Source: Methylomonas sp. AM2-LC (GTDB lineage: Bacteria; Pseudomonadota; Gammaproteobacteria; Methylococcales; Methylomonadaceae). Taken from it: a stretch of DNA of 64,000 bases. A program made the position numbers and the translations under genes. The notes beneath the pieces are model-generated. The model saw only the letters and a list, made by a program, of their open reading frames with translations, was not told where the DNA came from and searched no databases. The DNA lies in NCBI RefSeq assembly GCF_039904985.1, contig NZ_CP157005.1:4793501-4857500 (forward strand), given 5' to 3'. Shown in pieces: positions 1 through 8,373 of the stretch (positions within the stretch are counted from its first letter, which is position 1; each line of letters begins with the position of its first letter).

Positions 1-2
1 CC

Positions 3-380
3 GCGAATCCGAATACCCCTTGTACCGGTAACTACATCCCAAATCTGGTGGGAACAGTCATTGCCGCCGGAATCCAGGTAGTTGCGCCTAATGGTATGTA
101 CGGATCCTTGCGCTTGAGGCATTTTGGAGATTCGCCCTTGGATTCCAATGGCGCTTTCTGGGCGCCGAATGTGGATATTCTCAATTTAGGTCTTGGTTAC
201 AAGCAAAAGAATTTTAAACTGGACTTTAATGTCTTCAATTTGCTTGGAGAAACGACCAGCGATATTGCCTATGCCTATCAATATTCTTCGCATCCTAATG
301 ATCAGGTGGGTAGCTATGGCATAGTCAGACACCCGGTCGAGCCGCGTATGGCTAGAGCCGGCTTTACAATCTATTTCTAA
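3..380 (+). CDS. TonB-dependent outer membrane receptor, C-terminal end (5' partial)
   Basis: The reading frame is open from the window edge, so only about the last 125 residues are present. They alternate polar and hydrophobic residues as in outer membrane beta strands, and the protein ends in ...ARAGFTIYF, with the terminal aromatic residue typical of BAM-inserted barrels. The final strands resemble those of TonB-dependent receptors. It lies 9 bp before a HupE/UreJ-like gene and in front of a tonB-exbB-exbD set, which suggests it imports a metal or metal chelate energised by that complex. The substrate cannot be read from this fragment. Confidence 0.75.
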   Translation, partial: ANPNTPCTGNYIPNLVGTVIAAGIQVVAPNGMYGSLRLRHFGDSPLDSNGAFWAPNVDILNLGLGYKQKNFKLDFNVFNLLGETTSDIAYAYQYSSHPNDQVGSYGIVRHPVEPRMARAGFTIYF

Positions 381-389
381 ACAAAGCAG

Positions 390-1496
390 ATGAATATACA
401 ACTAGCTAAATGGCCGATTGCGTTCTTGTTTATGCTGCAATCGGCCTGGGTTTATGCCCATCCACCCGGCCTAAGTTCCATGGACTTGTCTATCAAAGCC
501 AATAGCCTTGATGTCAAGGTAACTTTTGCGCTGCAAGACATTGAAGCTTTCGCCCCGATGGACAGCGATCTGGATGCCGAAGTCACCGATGCCGAACGCG
601 AAGCCGCTAAACCCAGCATCGCCAAGTTGCTGGCCGAGCAGTTGCGCGTCACTATTGACGGCAAGGATTATTCGCCGTCAGAACCCGGACAAGTGGCCTA
701 TGACGACCAGAATAACGCGCACGTCGAATTTCTTTATCAAGACGCACCGAAACAAAGCTTGCTGTTGCGATCGAGGTTTTTGGCGAAATTGCCTGATGGG
801 CACCAGCAATACTTGACCGTCCGGGATGTTAACGGCAAAACCCTGAATGAAAAAATGCTGGGCAAGAATGACGATCAGTTTAGCCTGGAGCTTGAAGGTA
901 AGGTCAACAGCGAGCAAGCAACAGAGCATTCTTGGTTTACAACTTTTGCTGACTTTTTCAAACTGGGCGTAGAACATATCCTCACGGGTTACGATCACTT
1001 ATTGTTTCTTTTTGCACTATTGGCCGTTACCCATAGTTTCTGGCCTGCCCTAAAAATCATTACCTTTTTCACCATCGCCCATTCCATCACACTGGCTTGC
1101 GCCGGCCTCAACATTATTGATCTGCCCAGCAGCTTTGTGGAGCCGTTGATTGCGCTCACCATTATTTATGTCGCCGTGGAAAACGTTATACGTGGCGACC
1201 ATCCCAAAGGACGGCAGTGGTTGACTTTCGGTTTTGGCCTGATACACGGATTCGGATTTGCCAGTGTGTTGCGTGAGATGGGGATTTCCTCCGGCGAAAC
1301 CGGGATTCTGATGCCTTTACTGTCCTTCAATTTAGGAATAGAAACCGGACAAATCACCGTGGCAGCAATTGTGCTGCCTATAATCTGGTGGATTAACAAC
1401 AATGTAATGATAGCCGGGAAATTGCTAAAGGGGTGTTCATTATCGGTTTGTCTGATGGGGACTTACTGGCTATTGGAAAGAACGGTCCTTTCATAG
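390..1496 (+). CDS. HupE/UreJ_2-type membrane protein with extracytoplasmic domain
   Basis: 368 residues. A signal peptide (about 1-23) leads into an extracytoplasmic domain (about 24-185) and a C-terminal membrane domain of about six segments. The motif EHILTGYDHLLFL near 195-207 and the later HGFGF near 286 are hallmarks of the HupE/UreJ_2 family, whose members are proposed nickel/cobalt or other metal permeases or accessories. Residues 58-69 (DSDLDAEVTDAE) match an EF-hand loop except that the usual Gly at loop position 6 is Ala. The gene follows a TonB receptor end by 9 bp and precedes tonB-exbBD, so a metal uptake role is likely. The metal is unknown. Confidence 0.8.
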   Translation: MNIQLAKWPIAFLFMLQSAWVYAHPPGLSSMDLSIKANSLDVKVTFALQDIEAFAPMDSDLDAEVTDAEREAAKPSIAKLLAEQLRVTIDGKDYSPSEPGQVAYDDQNNAHVEFLYQDAPKQSLLLRSRFLAKLPDGHQQYLTVRDVNGKTLNEKMLGKNDDQFSLELEGKVNSEQATEHSWFTTFADFFKLGVEHILTGYDHLLFLFALLAVTHSFWPALKIITFFTIAHSITLACAGLNIIDLPSSFVEPLIALTIIYVAVENVIRGDHPKGRQWLTFGFGLIHGFGFASVLREMGISSGETGILMPLLSFNLGIETGQITVAAIVLPIIWWINNNVMIAGKLLKGCSLSVCLMGTYWLLERTVLS

Positions 1497-1555
1497 CTAA
1501 GCAGACCGTGTTTAAGGAATGGAATTAAGAGTAAAACAATAATAACAAGGAATAC

Positions 1556-2098
1556 ATGATGAGAACATTTACTATTTTCTGTATGGGATTCATGCTGGTT
1601 TTGAATCATATCCCGGCTCAAGCGGCTGGCAAATATAATCTAGAACCCGGCGATACCGTATTAACCAATTGTCACGACATTTACACCAAGGGAATCGTCA
1701 AAGCCAAAGTCGATGATGGCTATACGGTACATTTTCCTAAAGGCAGTGGCCCTATCCAATGTCCACCATTTCGTTGGCATGCTGAATTTGTCATCCCATT
1801 TCAATCGGTACCAGAATATCGTTTGCAATTCCTGGGTGGCCTGAAACGTGATCTGCTGTTCAAGGTGGGAGAAAGCGTTTCCTTGCGCTTCGATCCCGAT
1901 AAGCGTGTGGTCAATAGCAAGGCTCCCGTCGATATTGAAGCCGCGATTACTGATATCAGCAGCAACGGGGCCATCGCAGTCAAACTACTGAGCAAGAACT
2001 CTGAAGCAAGCGCTACCTTTTGGCAATGGGTTGGCGGCAACTATGTCGATTTGCGTCACAAGTCGCTGGATGCGGAAAGAGCGAAACGGTCGCAATAA
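1556..2098 (+). CDS. Secreted protein of unknown function
   Basis: 180 residues with a signal peptide of about 23 residues ending AQA-A. The mature part has two cysteines (near TNCHDIY and IQCPPFRWH), which could form a disulfide, and mixed beta-type composition. I do not recognise the family. The start ATG at 1556 follows an AAGG at a suitable distance; a second ATG follows directly. It sits between the HupE/UreJ-like gene and tonB in one orientation, so it is probably a periplasmic accessory of the same operon. Confidence 0.65.
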   Translation: MMRTFTIFCMGFMLVLNHIPAQAAGKYNLEPGDTVLTNCHDIYTKGIVKAKVDDGYTVHFPKGSGPIQCPPFRWHAEFVIPFQSVPEYRLQFLGGLKRDLLFKVGESVSLRFDPDKRVVNSKAPVDIEAAITDISSNGAIAVKLLSKNSEASATFWQWVGGNYVDLRHKSLDAERAKRSQ

Positions 2099-2104
2099 TT
2101 TACG

Positions 2105-2941
2105 GTGCCGCATTTAATTAAACCTATGGGTAACTTTATGAATCTATTTTTTACACATCAGGGACAAGCATTAGCAACTCAGAAATTTGTTTCGATAGGA
2201 GGCTCTCCAGAGATAGTTATGCCACTGTCAAGTACACTTTTCTCCCCGCTATTTGGAGAAGAGCGACCCAGTAATATGTTGGTATTGCTATCAGTTCTAG
2301 TGTGCTTGCTGCATCTATGGGGTGGCATATGGCTGTTAAGCCCTAACGAACCGACAATAATTCCAGCTAAACCTTTGATGATGGAAGTGTCGATGATAAC
2401 TATGTCCGCACCGAAACCTAGCGTCGCGCCACAGCCACCGGCACCACCTCAACCGGTTAAAAAGCCGGAACAGATAAAACCGCAAGTCAAACCCATTCCT
2501 AAAAAGTTGCCGCCTATCGTACAAAAAGCGCCAGACGCCGCGCCGGCTGAGAAATTTGTCGAACAGCAGTCTGCCGCTCCAATTTCCACATCGGCCTCAT
2601 CGGCTTCGACCGCTTCAACTAGCAAGGCCGAGCCAGCAACAAGTAATCCAGAGCCGTTTACCGAAGCTAATTTCCGCGCCAATTATGCCAGCAATCCTAA
2701 ACCGGATTATCCCGCGATAGCGAAAAGCCGGGATTGGCAAGGGAAAGTCATGTTGCGTGTACAGGTATCTGCCGACGGATTGAGTGAGTCCGTCAGGGTT
2801 GAAAAAAGCAGCGGTCATGACATGCTGGATGATTGCGCCGTAGAAGCAGTTAAAAGATGGCGGTTCATTCCGGCCAAACGCGGCGAAACACCTGTTGCCA
2901 GCTCCGTATTAGTGCCTATCAATTTCAGTTTAACCGATTAG
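2105..2941 (+). CDS. tonB: TonB energy transducer (operon in region 1)
   Basis: Up to 278 residues. GTG at 2105 gives the longest form; ATG at 2126 or 2138 are alternatives. One N-terminal hydrophobic segment (near residues 60-75) anchors the protein. A Pro/Lys-rich spacer (about 100-145) spans the periplasm. The C-terminal domain (about 195-278) has the NPKPDYP box and the SSGHDMLDDCAVEAVKRW helix of TonB_C. It transmits proton-motive force from ExbBD to an outer membrane receptor, presumably the one ending at 380. exbB follows 15 bp later. It is one of four tonB genes in the window. Confidence 0.93.
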   Translation: MPHLIKPMGNFMNLFFTHQGQALATQKFVSIGGSPEIVMPLSSTLFSPLFGEERPSNMLVLLSVLVCLLHLWGGIWLLSPNEPTIIPAKPLMMEVSMITMSAPKPSVAPQPPAPPQPVKKPEQIKPQVKPIPKKLPPIVQKAPDAAPAEKFVEQQSAAPISTSASSASTASTSKAEPATSNPEPFTEANFRANYASNPKPDYPAIAKSRDWQGKVMLRVQVSADGLSESVRVEKSSGHDMLDDCAVEAVKRWRFIPAKRGETPVASSVLVPINFSLTD

Positions 2942-2956
2942 AATCAGGAGACATGC

Positions 2957-3646
2957 ATGCCTTTTCATATTGCCCCGGACATCATTATTGATGCCACTTT
3001 GTACACCTTGCTGGCGTTTTCACTGATTACCTGGACCTTGATTTTTTTCAAAATCTGGCAATTCGCTAAAAACAGTTCGTACAACAAACAATACAATTCA
3101 GCTTTTTGGGATGCGACCAGTCTCAAGTCCGCCAAACAGTTAGCGGCCGACAAAGCCAGAGGACCAAAGGCGCGGATTGCTACCTGCGGTTTTGATTGGC
3201 TCGCGGAAATGTGTCATCCATCCACTTCGTCTAGTCTCAAATTTCGCGGTTCCCCACAAGACTTACTGGAACAAACCCTTCGAGTACAAACCCAGAAAGA
3301 ACAACAGCGTTTGGAAAGTGGCTTGACTATGCTGGCCAGTATCGGAAGCACTGCACCCTTTGTCGGTCTATTCGGTACGGTACTCGGCATTATGCATGCG
3401 ATGCATCAGATTAGCGAAAGTGGCTCTGCTAGTCTCGACGTAGTGGCCGGCCCCATCGGGGATGCCCTGATCGCCACTGCTATCGGTATTGCCGTAGCTG
3501 TTCCGGCGGTACTAGCCTACAACTTTTTTCAGCGCCGAGCCAAACACCATCGAGCTTCGTTGGAAAACTTTGTAGAGGGGTTTTTGCACATTGCTTTTAG
3601 TGATAACACTGATAATTCAAGCACAAGGAAAGCTAATGGGATTTAA
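2957..3646 (+). CDS. exbB: ExbB/TolQ/MotA-type proton channel
   Basis: 229 residues. There is one N-terminal membrane segment (about 15-33), a cytoplasmic loop, and a C-terminal pair of segments in the conserved block from [20 protein letters not shown] to GDALIATAIGIAVAVPAVLAYN. These are the signature of ExbB, which pentamerises around an ExbD dimer to power TonB. The start ATG at 2957 follows CAGGAG. The 3' end slightly overlaps the exbD start region. It is divergent in sequence from the two near-identical ExbB proteins at 17-34 kb, so it is an older paralogue. Confidence 0.93.
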   Translation: MPFHIAPDIIIDATLYTLLAFSLITWTLIFFKIWQFAKNSSYNKQYNSAFWDATSLKSAKQLAADKARGPKARIATCGFDWLAEMCHPSTSSSLKFRGSPQDLLEQTLRVQTQKEQQRLESGLTMLASIGSTAPFVGLFGTVLGIMHAMHQISESGSASLDVVAGPIGDALIATAIGIAVAVPAVLAYNFFQRRAKHHRASLENFVEGFLHIAFSDNTDNSSTRKANGI

Positions 3647-4046
3647 AACAAATTCAGAAGACGACGCAGCGGTGAGCGAAATTAATGTCACACCGCTAGT
3701 TGATGTGATGCTGGTACTGGTGATCATTTTGCTGGTCACGGCCCCGTTATTGACCCAGTCTGTCAACGTGGCGCTGCCCAAGACGACTTCCACCATTCCA
3801 GATACCCAAAAACAGCCGTTTCAGCTCGGAATTGATGCTCAGGGTGGCGTTACGCTCAACAAAACGCCGCTTGCCGATCTGGCTGCTCTGGATACCAAGC
3901 TGAAAAGTGAATTGGTGCAAAACCCGGACATGGCTGTGCATGTGTATGCTGATCAAGGTGTCAATTACGGAAAAGTCGCCGAGGTGATGGCTACTGTGCA
4001 GCATGCCGGTATTTCCAAGCTGGCATTTGTGACCGTCGAACAATAA
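3636..4046 (+). CDS. exbD: ExbD/TolR-type protein
   Basis: 136 residues from ATG 3636, which has AAGGAAA upstream and overlaps the exbB end by 11 bp. A longer frame starting upstream would add an unlikely hydrophobic leader. The N-terminal motif AAVSEINVTPLVDVMLVLVI is the ExbD membrane segment, including the essential Asp in LVDVML. The periplasmic domain follows. It completes the tonB-exbB-exbD set of region 1. Confidence 0.92.
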   Translation: MGFKTNSEDDAAVSEINVTPLVDVMLVLVIILLVTAPLLTQSVNVALPKTTSTIPDTQKQPFQLGIDAQGGVTLNKTPLADLAALDTKLKSELVQNPDMAVHVYADQGVNYGKVAEVMATVQHAGISKLAFVTVEQ

Positions 4047-4097
4047 TCAGCAGGTTCTTTAGAGATATTTAACACACATTTTTAATTGGAGTACTTC

Positions 4098-4676
4098 ATG
4101 TCCGCTGGAGAATATTTACACGATCATTTCAGCAAGATTGTCATTCGTAGCCAAGTGGCAATACCCTTGACATTGCTACTGTTGTTGCCCGCTGCCAATT
4201 TCTTCTATCCGACCGATTACAGCTTGAAAGCCGGTATTCATGGCGTCAGCGCCATTCTGGCCATAGTCCTTGGCACTTATCTTACACATCGAGCCATTCC
4301 CTTAATCAAAGGCATGCATGTCAGGTTGGAATCGTTACGCCGATGGGTATTGGCCGCTACCCTGTTAAATTTAGCCGGTGCTATCAGCGGCAACTGGATT
4401 TATATGCGCTATCGCGGTCAGGACGGGCCGCGCGACTGGATATTGGCGCATGTCCCCACCTTTCATAACGTGCTGATGGAGTTTAAGGAATTCGTCTCGC
4501 TATTTCCGTTTCCTTTGATGCTGGCTGCCACTTTCATACTTTATTTTTACGGTCTACCCATTCAATACCGCCGTGACATTACTCGTTTTGTCGGTATTAC
4601 CATTCTGGTTTCGTGGAGTTTTTTGATGCTGGGCTTTGTAGCTGGCTTGGTTTTAGCCAAATTACGCTTTGTTTAA
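4098..4676 (+). CDS. Multi-pass inner membrane protein, unknown
   Basis: 192 residues from ATG 4098, with GGAG 7 bp upstream. Four or five hydrophobic segments are visible (about 18-36, 48-65, 82-100, 132-150, 162-185). Several histidines lie at segment ends (YLTHRAIP, AHVPTFHNVL), as in membrane haem b or metal-binding proteins, but I cannot assign a family. It follows exbD by about 50 bp and is followed within 13 bp by another small membrane protein. A metal or redox accessory role is inference from context only. Confidence 0.7.
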   Translation: MSAGEYLHDHFSKIVIRSQVAIPLTLLLLLPAANFFYPTDYSLKAGIHGVSAILAIVLGTYLTHRAIPLIKGMHVRLESLRRWVLAATLLNLAGAISGNWIYMRYRGQDGPRDWILAHVPTFHNVLMEFKEFVSLFPFPLMLAATFILYFYGLPIQYRRDITRFVGITILVSWSFLMLGFVAGLVLAKLRFV

Positions 4677-4689
4677 CGAGGGAAACACG

Positions 4690-5097
4690 ATGCAAAACGA
4701 ATCAGATAACCATCAACCTCTCTGCTCCGGCCCTGTGGTCGCGGCCAGCTTGTCGCTGTTACTAGCATTTTTGACCCTGATGATCAGCCATCATGTTTCC
4801 AGGCTGACTAAGGAGTTGGACAAAATCGTACATGCCTACGGCCATTGGATACCTGGCTCGACCGGCAGCGGGCCGACAGGCAGCATTGGTTCCTATTCCG
4901 GTAAGGAGACCCTGGCTCTAATGGTGTGGCTGGGTAGTTGGCTGATTTTTCATTTTCTGTGGCGCAAACAAGACTTTCCGTTACATGCCTGGACTCGTAT
5001 TTTTGTGATCGGCTTGGTCGTTATTACCGTAGGATTTTTCCATCCATTGGCCGATCCCATCGTCCTGTTTATTGCCGGTCTGTTTGGGTTACCTTAG
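4690..5097 (+). CDS. Small membrane protein with three or four segments, unknown
   Basis: 135 residues from ATG 4690, chosen because GAGGG sits just upstream. The first segment (about 15-33) is followed by a Gly/Ser-rich loop (PGSTGSGPTGSIGSYSGKE) and then two or three further segments. HAYGHW and FFHPLAD supply histidines near the membrane face. No family is recognised. It ends 8 bp before the CopC-like gene, implying co-transcription. Confidence 0.65.
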   Translation: MQNESDNHQPLCSGPVVAASLSLLLAFLTLMISHHVSRLTKELDKIVHAYGHWIPGSTGSGPTGSIGSYSGKETLALMVWLGSWLIFHFLWRKQDFPLHAWTRIFVIGLVVITVGFFHPLADPIVLFIAGLFGLP

Positions 5098-5105
5098 TTT
5101 TCAGT

Positions 5106-5498
5106 ATGAAGAACATTACTTTTAAATTTTTCTCCGTTTTATTGCTGTTGACCATCTGCGTGGTTAGCCATGCCGAAGGCGTGTTACTGAAATCCGAACC
5201 CAAGAACAATGCCGAGGTGTCCAATTTCGATGGCACTGTAAAGCTATGGTTCAGCGGCAATGTCGGTGAGCGTTCGCCATCTGTGGTGGTAGTCGATGCC
5301 AAGGGTAATCGGGTCGACAACGGCGATACCCGTCTGGTACTGGGCGAACGTCACCGCTTAACCGCTACCACCAAGCCGTTATCACCTGGACCTTACGCGA
5401 TGCGTTATCGGGTCGTCACCGAAGACGGCCTGATCGTCAGCGGAGTATTGAAATTCTCCATCGCGGACAAAGCAGTAACTACAGAGGTGAAGCCATGA
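5106..5498 (+). CDS. CopC-like periplasmic protein without the usual copper ligands
   Basis: 130 residues with a signal peptide ending near SHA. The mature start (LLKSEPKNNAEVSNF) and the end (MRYRVVTEDGLIVSGVLKFSI) fit the CopC beta-barrel (HxxLxxSxP ... VSxDxHxxxG). In canonical CopC the N-terminal His and the His of the Asp-x-His pair bind Cu(II). Here the first position is Glu and the second is DGL, so both histidines are missing. The fold is probably kept but the metal site is altered or lost. It overlaps the next gene by 4 bp (ATGA). Confidence 0.75.
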   Translation: MKNITFKFFSVLLLLTICVVSHAEGVLLKSEPKNNAEVSNFDGTVKLWFSGNVGERSPSVVVVDAKGNRVDNGDTRLVLGERHRLTATTKPLSPGPYAMRYRVVTEDGLIVSGVLKFSIADKAVTTEVKP

Positions 5499-6112
5499 AA
5501 ACATATCATTCCTACCTGATTTTCACTTTGTTGTTTATTACCATCGGTCAAGCCGGTGCTTCAGTGCCGTTGGGCGGCAATCGCAAGGGTAACGGAGGCA
5601 GTTACGATATGTACGGCTGCATGCAAAGCAACGATTATTACGTTGTCAACTTCGCCGCCTATCAGCTCGATCCAAGCCAAGCTAAAGACAGCAAAAGCCT
5701 GCCGGTAGCCGAATGCATCGATCTGCCGATGACCGGCAAAACCCAAATTTCCATCGATTTACTTGATCTGGATGTCCGCAAAAAACCGGTGGCGTTGAAA
5801 ATTCTTCGCGAAGACGGGCAAACCGTTGCCGAACTGCCGATGGCTATCGTTAAACAAGGCGTACTATCGACGACGGTCGATTTTAAAACCTCCGGTAAAT
5901 ATCTAGCGGTATTGACTGTAGACGATACCGATCTGCATACGCTGCCTGAAGTCAGCGCTCTGCATATCCCGCTGACCGTGGCTTTAGTTACTGAGCCGTC
6001 CGGCGGGCAAAACAGCCTGTTAATACTGTTCATCATTGGCATCATAGTTGCCGGGTCAGCTTACTTCGTGCCACGCCTACTCAAACCGCAACCGATTGAG
6101 TCCATGCATTAA
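5495..6112 (+). CDS. Membrane-anchored periplasmic protein, unknown
   Basis: 205 residues. A signal peptide (about 1-22) precedes a periplasmic region with CMQSNDYY and ECIDLP cysteines and an Ig-like strand-rich middle. A C-terminal membrane anchor (about 175-192) ends in a short cytoplasmic tail. It overlaps the CopC-like gene by 4 bp, implying translational coupling. The combination of a beta-rich periplasmic domain and a C-terminal anchor is common for partners of CopC/CopD-like systems, but I do not recognise the family. Confidence 0.65.
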   Translation: MKTYHSYLIFTLLFITIGQAGASVPLGGNRKGNGGSYDMYGCMQSNDYYVVNFAAYQLDPSQAKDSKSLPVAECIDLPMTGKTQISIDLLDLDVRKKPVALKILREDGQTVAELPMAIVKQGVLSTTVDFKTSGKYLAVLTVDDTDLHTLPEVSALHIPLTVALVTEPSGGQNSLLILFIIGIIVAGSAYFVPRLLKPQPIESMH

Positions 6113-6140
6113 TGAATTTTTGTCATCAAAGGAATTTAGT

Positions 6141-6626
6141 ATGAAATCTCCATTTTTTAGATTCGGTCTGGCTTTCGGTGCTGCTACCCTTCTGACAGCT
6201 TGTGCCGGCCATTATCAACACGAACAAGAACATGTTCACTACACACCAGGATTGGGCGAAATCATGGCACAAAGCGCTGTTCGTCATGCCAAACTGTGGT
6301 TTGCAGGACAAGCACAGAACTGGGAGTTAGCGGCTTACGAAATGGATGAATTGCATGAAGGTTTTGAGGATGCCGCTAAATATCATCGTACTCACAAACA
6401 GATAAAGCAGCCCATTCCAGAGTTGATTGCTCAAAACATGGATCTACCACTGGCAGGACTTGAGCAAGCTATCAAAGACAAAAACTTGCAGGCATTTACC
6501 AGGAATTACGATAACTTGACAGCGGGGTGCAACGCTTGCCATCAGGCAACTGAGTTCGGATTTAATAGAGTGACGCACCCGAATTTTAACCCGTTTGCCA
6601 ATCAGGCATTTGGAACATCAAACTAA
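6141..6626 (+). CDS. c-type cytochrome lipoprotein
   Basis: 161 residues from ATG 6141, with AAAGGAA upstream. The lipobox LTAC places the lipidated Cys at 21. A mostly helical region follows, and a single haem-binding motif CNACH lies at residues 130-134 close to the C terminus. This arrangement resembles class II cytochromes (four-helix, C-terminal haem), held to a membrane by lipid. His-rich stretches (HYQHEQEHVHY near 24-34) could also bind metal. It lies in the metal operon, suggesting electron transfer tied to metal reduction or oxidation; that role is inferred. Confidence 0.8.
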   Translation: MKSPFFRFGLAFGAATLLTACAGHYQHEQEHVHYTPGLGEIMAQSAVRHAKLWFAGQAQNWELAAYEMDELHEGFEDAAKYHRTHKQIKQPIPELIAQNMDLPLAGLEQAIKDKNLQAFTRNYDNLTAGCNACHQATEFGFNRVTHPNFNPFANQAFGTSN

Positions 6627-6647
6627 AAAAATAAATTCACTTAAATA

Positions 6648-7079
6648 ATGAAAGCTTCATACGGTTTTTTAGTGTTATCGATGTGCCTATTGCTCAATGC
6701 CTGTGGCAACGCAAATCAGATTAATGGCAGTAGTATGAAAACAGCCCATAAATCGGTGGCTATCATCAAAGAACGTTTGCCAGTAAGTCAGCGGGTCGAA
6801 TTTGAAGTGGCTTATTGGTCTCTTCGTAATCAGATCAAGGACGACGCGGAGTTTCTTAGAACCATCGATCAAAAAACCTCGGCAGATATTATTGAGCTTG
6901 GAAAAACCGTCTTTACCAAGAACAAGGCCGCCGGAGTAGCTGAAGTTGCCGGATATGACAATTGGGAACAAATGATTGCCAAGCAAATCGAGCAACGAGG
7001 AGAACAGGATCGTAGCGCAGTCGATCCTAAAGACAAGAGAGGCTATCCCAGAGTCGATTACAAGATGCGCTCTATGTAA
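6648..7079 (+). CDS. Small lipoprotein, unknown
   Basis: 143 residues. The signal sequence ends in the lipobox LNAC (Cys 19). The mature part is helical and charged, with no cysteines, and I see no known motif. It lies 21 bp after the cytochrome gene and 47 bp before a HupE-like gene, all on the + strand, so it may partner the cytochrome. Confidence 0.6.
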   Translation: MKASYGFLVLSMCLLLNACGNANQINGSSMKTAHKSVAIIKERLPVSQRVEFEVAYWSLRNQIKDDAEFLRTIDQKTSADIIELGKTVFTKNKAAGVAEVAGYDNWEQMIAKQIEQRGEQDRSAVDPKDKRGYPRVDYKMRSM

Positions 7080-7126
7080 TGACCCGATTTCAGAACAATT
7101 TTATCAATAAAGAGTAGGAGAAAGTG

Positions 7127-7696
7127 ATGAAAGACAACACAAGATTTTTTCAAATAGTTAGTTTGGCCGCACTGGCACTACCCATGATTGCCGAGGCACA
7201 TCCTTTGCACTGGTCGAGTGAATCGATAGGATTCATTAATGGTCTGTTCCATCCGATAAACAGTTCAGATCACATTTTTACTATGTTGCTGGTCGGATTT
7301 TGGATATCCCAAGCCAACAGGCGGACGATTTATCTAATGTCTTTTATTTTTGTCACTTTAATGCTGATTGGCGGCGGCTTGACGCTCATTCCTGTCGAAA
7401 TTATTTACGCACAGAATGTCATGTATCTTTCCGCTTTATTACTAGGTTCGTTGATGGTTTCTGGTTTCAAGGTTTCTTCGCTTTTAGCAGTTCTCGTTGT
7501 TGGTGCTCTTGCATTAAGTCATGGCTATGTACATTCCTACGATATCTGGCTGGATATTGATGCCTTTGGTTATACGCTTGGATTTGCCTTGGCAACAGTA
7601 GCATTGATAACAGTTGGTAAAGCCATAAGATCGCTGATTGATCGCTTCAAATATAAAAACATTACCCGTTTTTTAGGTGAAATGTCTGAGCGTTAG
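7127..7696 (+). CDS. HupE/UreJ-type metal permease-like membrane protein
   Basis: 189 residues from ATG 7127, which has TAGGAG upstream. A cleavable or first hydrophobic segment ends EAHPLHW. The motif FHPINSSDHIFTMLLVGFW (near 44-62) matches the HPxxxxDH signature of HupE/UreJ permeases, and about five further segments follow, one carrying HGYVHS. HupE-type proteins move nickel or cobalt, and UreJ homologues serve urease. No hydrogenase or urease genes are in view, so the metal remains open. It ends the first operon. Confidence 0.75.
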   Translation: MKDNTRFFQIVSLAALALPMIAEAHPLHWSSESIGFINGLFHPINSSDHIFTMLLVGFWISQANRRTIYLMSFIFVTLMLIGGGLTLIPVEIIYAQNVMYLSALLLGSLMVSGFKVSSLLAVLVVGALALSHGYVHSYDIWLDIDAFGYTLGFALATVALITVGKAIRSLIDRFKYKNITRFLGEMSER

Positions 7697-7853
7697 GAAC
7701 TTCGGTGTATTAGCAATATAGCTAAATGGTTAATCATGAGAACTCATGCAATATTCACTCAAACCCAAGGAGCACATAAAAATCCAAAATTAATTGACAC
7801 ACTAATATAAAACATTAACCTACACAATCAATAACTTAATAAAGAGTTAGCTT

Positions 7854-8223
7854 ATGTCACTAAAGAAAATTTTTATCACTTTCATCCTATTTTTTTCAAT
7901 GCTGTGCCTATCAGGGACAACATTTGCGAAAGAAGCCAAAAAAAAATGTGCCTGAGGTATTGAAAGAGGTCGATGCCAAAATTCAAGCGGCTCTGGATGC
8001 CATTCCTTCGGGCAATGCTGAAGAAGTGGCTGGATTAATCAAGGCTGCAAATGAAAATGCCGGCGAACTTAGTGCTAATTATAAATTCGAGTTCGAACGA
8101 GATAAAGCCATCGGTAAATTGAAAAAAGCAAGAGATGCGGCCAAAAAATCCGACCTTCCCGGTACGGAACAAGAATTGAAAGCTGCCAGAGAAAGCTTTG
8201 CAAACCTGCCAAAATTCTTGTAA
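7854..8223 (+). pseudogene. Small secreted helical protein, frameshifted in an A9 tract
   Basis: ATG 7854 opens a clear signal peptide (about 25 residues, ending TFA). The frame then hits a TGA just after a run of nine A (about 7938-7946). The continuation lies in another frame, to 8223, and encodes a helical, Ala/Lys-rich protein (VLKEVDAKIQAALDAI ... FANLPKFL). Removing one A joins the two parts into about 122 residues. The layout matches the intact gene at 12253 (signal peptide plus helical Ala/Lys repeats), so this looks like a broken paralogue. Transcript slippage or a sequencing error are alternatives. Confidence 0.7.
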
Positions 8224-8259
8224 GGGAAATTTAGCTGGTTTTTAGAAGAATATGTAGAT

Positions 8260-8282
8260 GCCATAGTATAGTTTTCTATGGC
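8260..8282. terminator. Short hairpin after the frameshifted gene
   Basis: GCCATAG and CTATGGC form a 7-bp stem around a 9-base loop. It is followed by TAAAACC rather than a strong U run, so it is at best a weak terminator for the gene ending at 8223. Confidence 0.35.
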
Positions 8283-8373
8283 TAAAACCTTATTAGGGCC
8301 CTTTTTCTTCAATAAATCAATTTATTGTCTTTAAAATATAAACTCCTAAACTTAAGTATAAAAGGAACATGCA

